From Salinibacterium xinjiangense (GTDB taxonomy: Bacteria > Actinomycetota > Actinomycetes > Actinomycetales > Microbacteriaceae): DNA of 64,000 nucleotides. The position numbers and the translations under genes were made by a program. The notes under the pieces are model-generated. The model ran no database searches, was not told where the DNA came from, and worked only from the letters and a program-made list of their open reading frames with translations. Below are positions 62,043-64,000 of the stretch, piece by piece (the stretch's first letter is position 1; each line of letters begins with the position of its first letter). The DNA lies in NCBI RefSeq assembly GCF_014645015.1, contig NZ_BMLC01000001.1:1316585-1380584 (forward strand). The letters are read 5' to 3'.

Positions 62043-63245
62043 TCAGGGCCTCGCGGTCGGGGTGGGCATGGTGATGGCGCCGGTGAAGTCGTTTCCGCGC
62101 GCCTCGGCCTCCGGCGTTCCACTGAAGAATCCCGACTTGGCTGCGGTGTCTGACGAAGCTTTCGTGCGCGGCTTCTTCTCCTGCGCCTGCTCCCGCTCCA
62201 CCTCCTGCTCCACCATGATCACGCGGTTGCGCGGCAGTCCTGCCGGGCTCGACTTCTGCAGCCAGTCGACGAGCTTCTCACGCACGAGGCACCGCAGATC
62301 CCAGAGCCGGCCGGCATCAGACGCGCTGACCAGAACACGCACGCTCACGAATCCGCCCGTGGCATCCGTCACCTGCACGTTCGCGACGCGACCGTCGAAC
62401 AGGTCGGTCTCGGCCAGCACCACGTCGAGCTGGGTGCGCAGGTGGCCCGGGTTCACGCGCCAGTCGAGGTCGAACAGGATCGCACCGGTCAGGGCACTAC
62501 CCTGGCGGGTCCAGTTCTCGAACGGTGTCGTCGTGAAATAGGTGGATGGCAGCACAACGTGCCGCTCATCCCAGGTGCGCAGCACCACATAGGTGAGGGT
62601 GATCTCCTCGATGCGACCCCATTCACCGTTCGCCACGACGACGTCATCCACCCGGATCGCGTCACTGAAGGCGAGCTGCATGCCCGCGAACACGGCGGCG
62701 AGGGTCGACTGGGCAGCGAGACCGGCGACGATAGTCGCGACCCCGGCCGACGCCAGCAGGCTCGCACCGACGGTCTGCACTTCAGGGAAGGTCAACAGGA
62801 TCAAGCCGACCGCAAGAAGCACGATGATCGCCAGACCGAGTCGTCTCAGGATCATCACCTGCGTGCGCACGCGACGCGCGACGCGGTTGTCTGGCACATC
62901 GATGGGATACCGCGTCAGCGCGCGGTCGATAAGCAGCCCCATGACACCGGCCAGCAGCCAGGCTCCAGCGGCGATCGCAAGGATGCGGAACCCCTGGTCG
63001 ATGAACGGTCGCCAGTCCATAGCAGGCAGGGTCAGCGAGACTGCGATCCAGATGCCGACAATCGCCAGCATGATGCGCGTTCGCCGCCGCACCCCGCCGA
63101 GGGACTCGTGCAGCCCCGGGTAGCGACGCGACGCGGCCCGCACCGCCACCGCCACAACGCCGACGATGACGAGAACGACGACAATGGCGATGATTACGGC
63201 GAAGCCGAGACCGATCCACGACTGCCATGAGAACTGTTCGAACAT
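62043..63245 (-). CDS. Mechanosensitive channel of the MscS family
   Basis: A 400-residue channel. The N-terminal helix (IGLGFAVIIAIVVVLVIVGV), two further pairs (AIAAGAWLLAGVMGLLIDRA, GLAIIVLLAVGLILLTF) and the pore helix (GASLLASAGVATIVAGLAAQ, then STLAAVFAGMQLAF) match MscS, followed by the beta domain (DVVVANGEWGRIEEITLTYV) and an alpha/beta C-terminal domain. A charged tail (about 365-400) includes EQEVEREQAQEKKPRTKAS. The family releases solutes on osmotic downshock. The ATG at 63245 has AGGAGG five bases upstream, which rules out the longer frame from 63479. Confidence 0.88.
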   Translation of the reverse strand: MFEQFSWQSWIGLGFAVIIAIVVVLVIVGVVAVAVRAASRRYPGLHESLGGVRRRTRIMLAIVGIWIAVSLTLPAMDWRPFIDQGFRILAIAAGAWLLAGVMGLLIDRALTRYPIDVPDNRVARRVRTQVMILRRLGLAIIVLLAVGLILLTFPEVQTVGASLLASAGVATIVAGLAAQSTLAAVFAGMQLAFSDAIRVDDVVVANGEWGRIEEITLTYVVLRTWDERHVVLPSTYFTTTPFENWTRQGSALTGAILFDLDWRVNPGHLRTQLDVVLAETDLFDGRVANVQVTDATGGFVSVRVLVSASDAGRLWDLRCLVREKLVDWLQKSSPAGLPRNRVIMVEQEVEREQAQEKKPRTKASSDTAAKSGFFSGTPEAEARGNDFTGAITMPTPTARP

Positions 63246-63344
63246 GAGACCTCCTGTCACGACCAAACTTTCAGCGTACGACACAGCTCTGGGCGCCCGA
63301 TGGGAGCGCGCAGGCACAGCCGCCGATCGAAGTGTCCCACGCCG

Positions 63345-63355
63345 GTAGAATCGGG
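63345..63355 (+). promoter_or_regulatory. purL promoter element shared with purS
   Basis: GTAGAATCGGG, identical to the purS element. The GTG at 63386 begins 41 bases after the first G. GGAG at 63378-63381 is the ribosome site. Confidence 0.6.
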
Positions 63356-63385
63356 ATGCATCCTGTCGACGACCCCTGGAGCTTT

Positions 63386-64000
63386 GTGACCACCTCGCAG
63401 TCTCGATCAAGCACATCTCTTCCCGATACAGTGACGAACGCCGCGGCCACCCCCGAAAAAATTCAGCCGTATGCCGCACTCGGGCTCAAGCAAGACGAGT
63501 ACCTGAAGATCCGCGAGATTCTCGGCCGGCGACCCACGAGCGGAGAACTCGCCATGTACTCGGTGATGTGGAGCGAACACTGCTCCTACAAGAGCAGCAA
63601 GAACTACCTTCGACAGTTCGGCCAGAAGGTCAGCCCGAAGATGAAGAAGAACCTCATGGTCGGCATGGGCGAGAATGCCGGTGTCGTGGATGTCGGTGAA
63701 GGCTGGGCTGTCACCTTCAAGATCGAGAGCCACAACCACCCCAGCTTCATCGAGCCGTTCCAGGGCGCAGCGACGGGTGTTGGCGGCATCGTCCGCGACA
63801 TCATCTCCATGGGCGCCAGGCCAGTCGCCGTGATGGATGCCCTGCGCTTCGGCCACATCGACGACCCCGATACCGCCCGCATCGTGCACGGCGTCGTCTC
63901 GGGCATTTCGTTCTACGCGAACTGCCTCGGCCTGCCGAACATCGGTGGAGAGACCTACTTCGACTCCGTCTACCAGGCCAACCCTCTCGTCAACGCCCTC
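63386..64000 (+). CDS. purL: Phosphoribosylformylglycinamidine synthase subunit PurL, N-terminal part (runs off the window)
   Basis: The first 205 codons of the ATP-binding FGAM synthase subunit. [20 protein letters not shown] and [19 protein letters not shown] form the N-terminal catalytic motif with the conserved His. [40 protein letters not shown] and [11 protein letters not shown] are further PurL motifs. GTG at 63386 is preceded by GGAG. A GTG at 63431 is the alternative and would drop 15 weakly conserved residues. It has its own promoter, separate from purSQ. Confidence 0.94.
   Translation, partial: MTTSQSRSSTSLPDTVTNAAATPEKIQPYAALGLKQDEYLKIREILGRRPTSGELAMYSVMWSEHCSYKSSKNYLRQFGQKVSPKMKKNLMVGMGENAGVVDVGEGWAVTFKIESHNHPSFIEPFQGAATGVGGIVRDIISMGARPVAVMDALRFGHIDDPDTARIVHGVVSGISFYANCLGLPNIGGETYFDSVYQANPLVNAL

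Overview
This is a 64 kb stretch of a high-GC Gram-positive chromosome. Gene content, codon use (strong G/C at third positions), frequent GTG starts, dense 4-nt start/stop overlaps, TANNNT -10 boxes placed right at start codons, and families such as DUF3073, DUF2510, DUF3817, CsbD, the actinobacterial purine loci and SAP-like secreted proteins with Ig repeats all point to an actinobacterium, most likely of the family Microbacteriaceae. No rRNA, tRNA, CRISPR array, prophage or transposase was recognised. The window begins inside an MFS exporter gene and ends inside purL.

Layout. 1-5.4 kb: end of an MFS exporter, a PlsC acyltransferase and acyl-CoA oxidase pair, CsbD, thioredoxin, and a PadR regulator with a truncated partner. 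5.4-17 kb: RecQ, a 1426-residue secreted nuclease/5'-nucleotidase, a DMT transporter, cysK-cysE, and a DEAD-box RNA helicase whose N-terminus carries twelve 42-bp repeats. 17-26 kb: a broken GNAT gene, an RND exporter, a divergent MocR/YczE pair, and a KimA-like potassium transporter in line with two Fluc/CrcB fluoride channels. 26-33 kb: a LacI-controlled sugar ABC operon divergent from an amylo-1,6-glucosidase. 33-48 kb: housekeeping genes including purM, purF, purD, purC, mdh and DUF3073, followed by small enzymes and an APC permease. 48-58 kb: a GH15 glucosidase, then a seven-gene, almost fully overlapping minus-strand operon (acyl-CoA dehydrogenase, PIG-L deacetylase, methyltransferase, glycosyltransferase, SDR, hydrolase/gluconate dehydrogenase-3 fusion, GMC oxidoreductase). 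58-64 kb: purS-purQ, membrane proteins, a CPBP protein, an MscS channel and the start of purL.

How it works together. Six complete purine genes (purM, F, D, C, S, Q) plus the start of purL cover much of de novo IMP synthesis, split over four transcription units. The LacI operon and the debranching enzyme form one regulon: two half-palindromes overlap both divergent promoters. The seven-gene operon at 51.3-58.3 kb looks like a dedicated pathway for a modified sugar or glycolipid that I cannot name.

The least expected structure is a 79-bp inverted-repeat element present three times (near 17.2, 26.3 and 61.9 kb). It has near-identical ends and an exactly fixed internal distance. A second regularity is that at least fourteen genes have a TANNNT hexamer ending exactly six bases before the start codon, which implies leaderless mRNAs and fixes several start sites.
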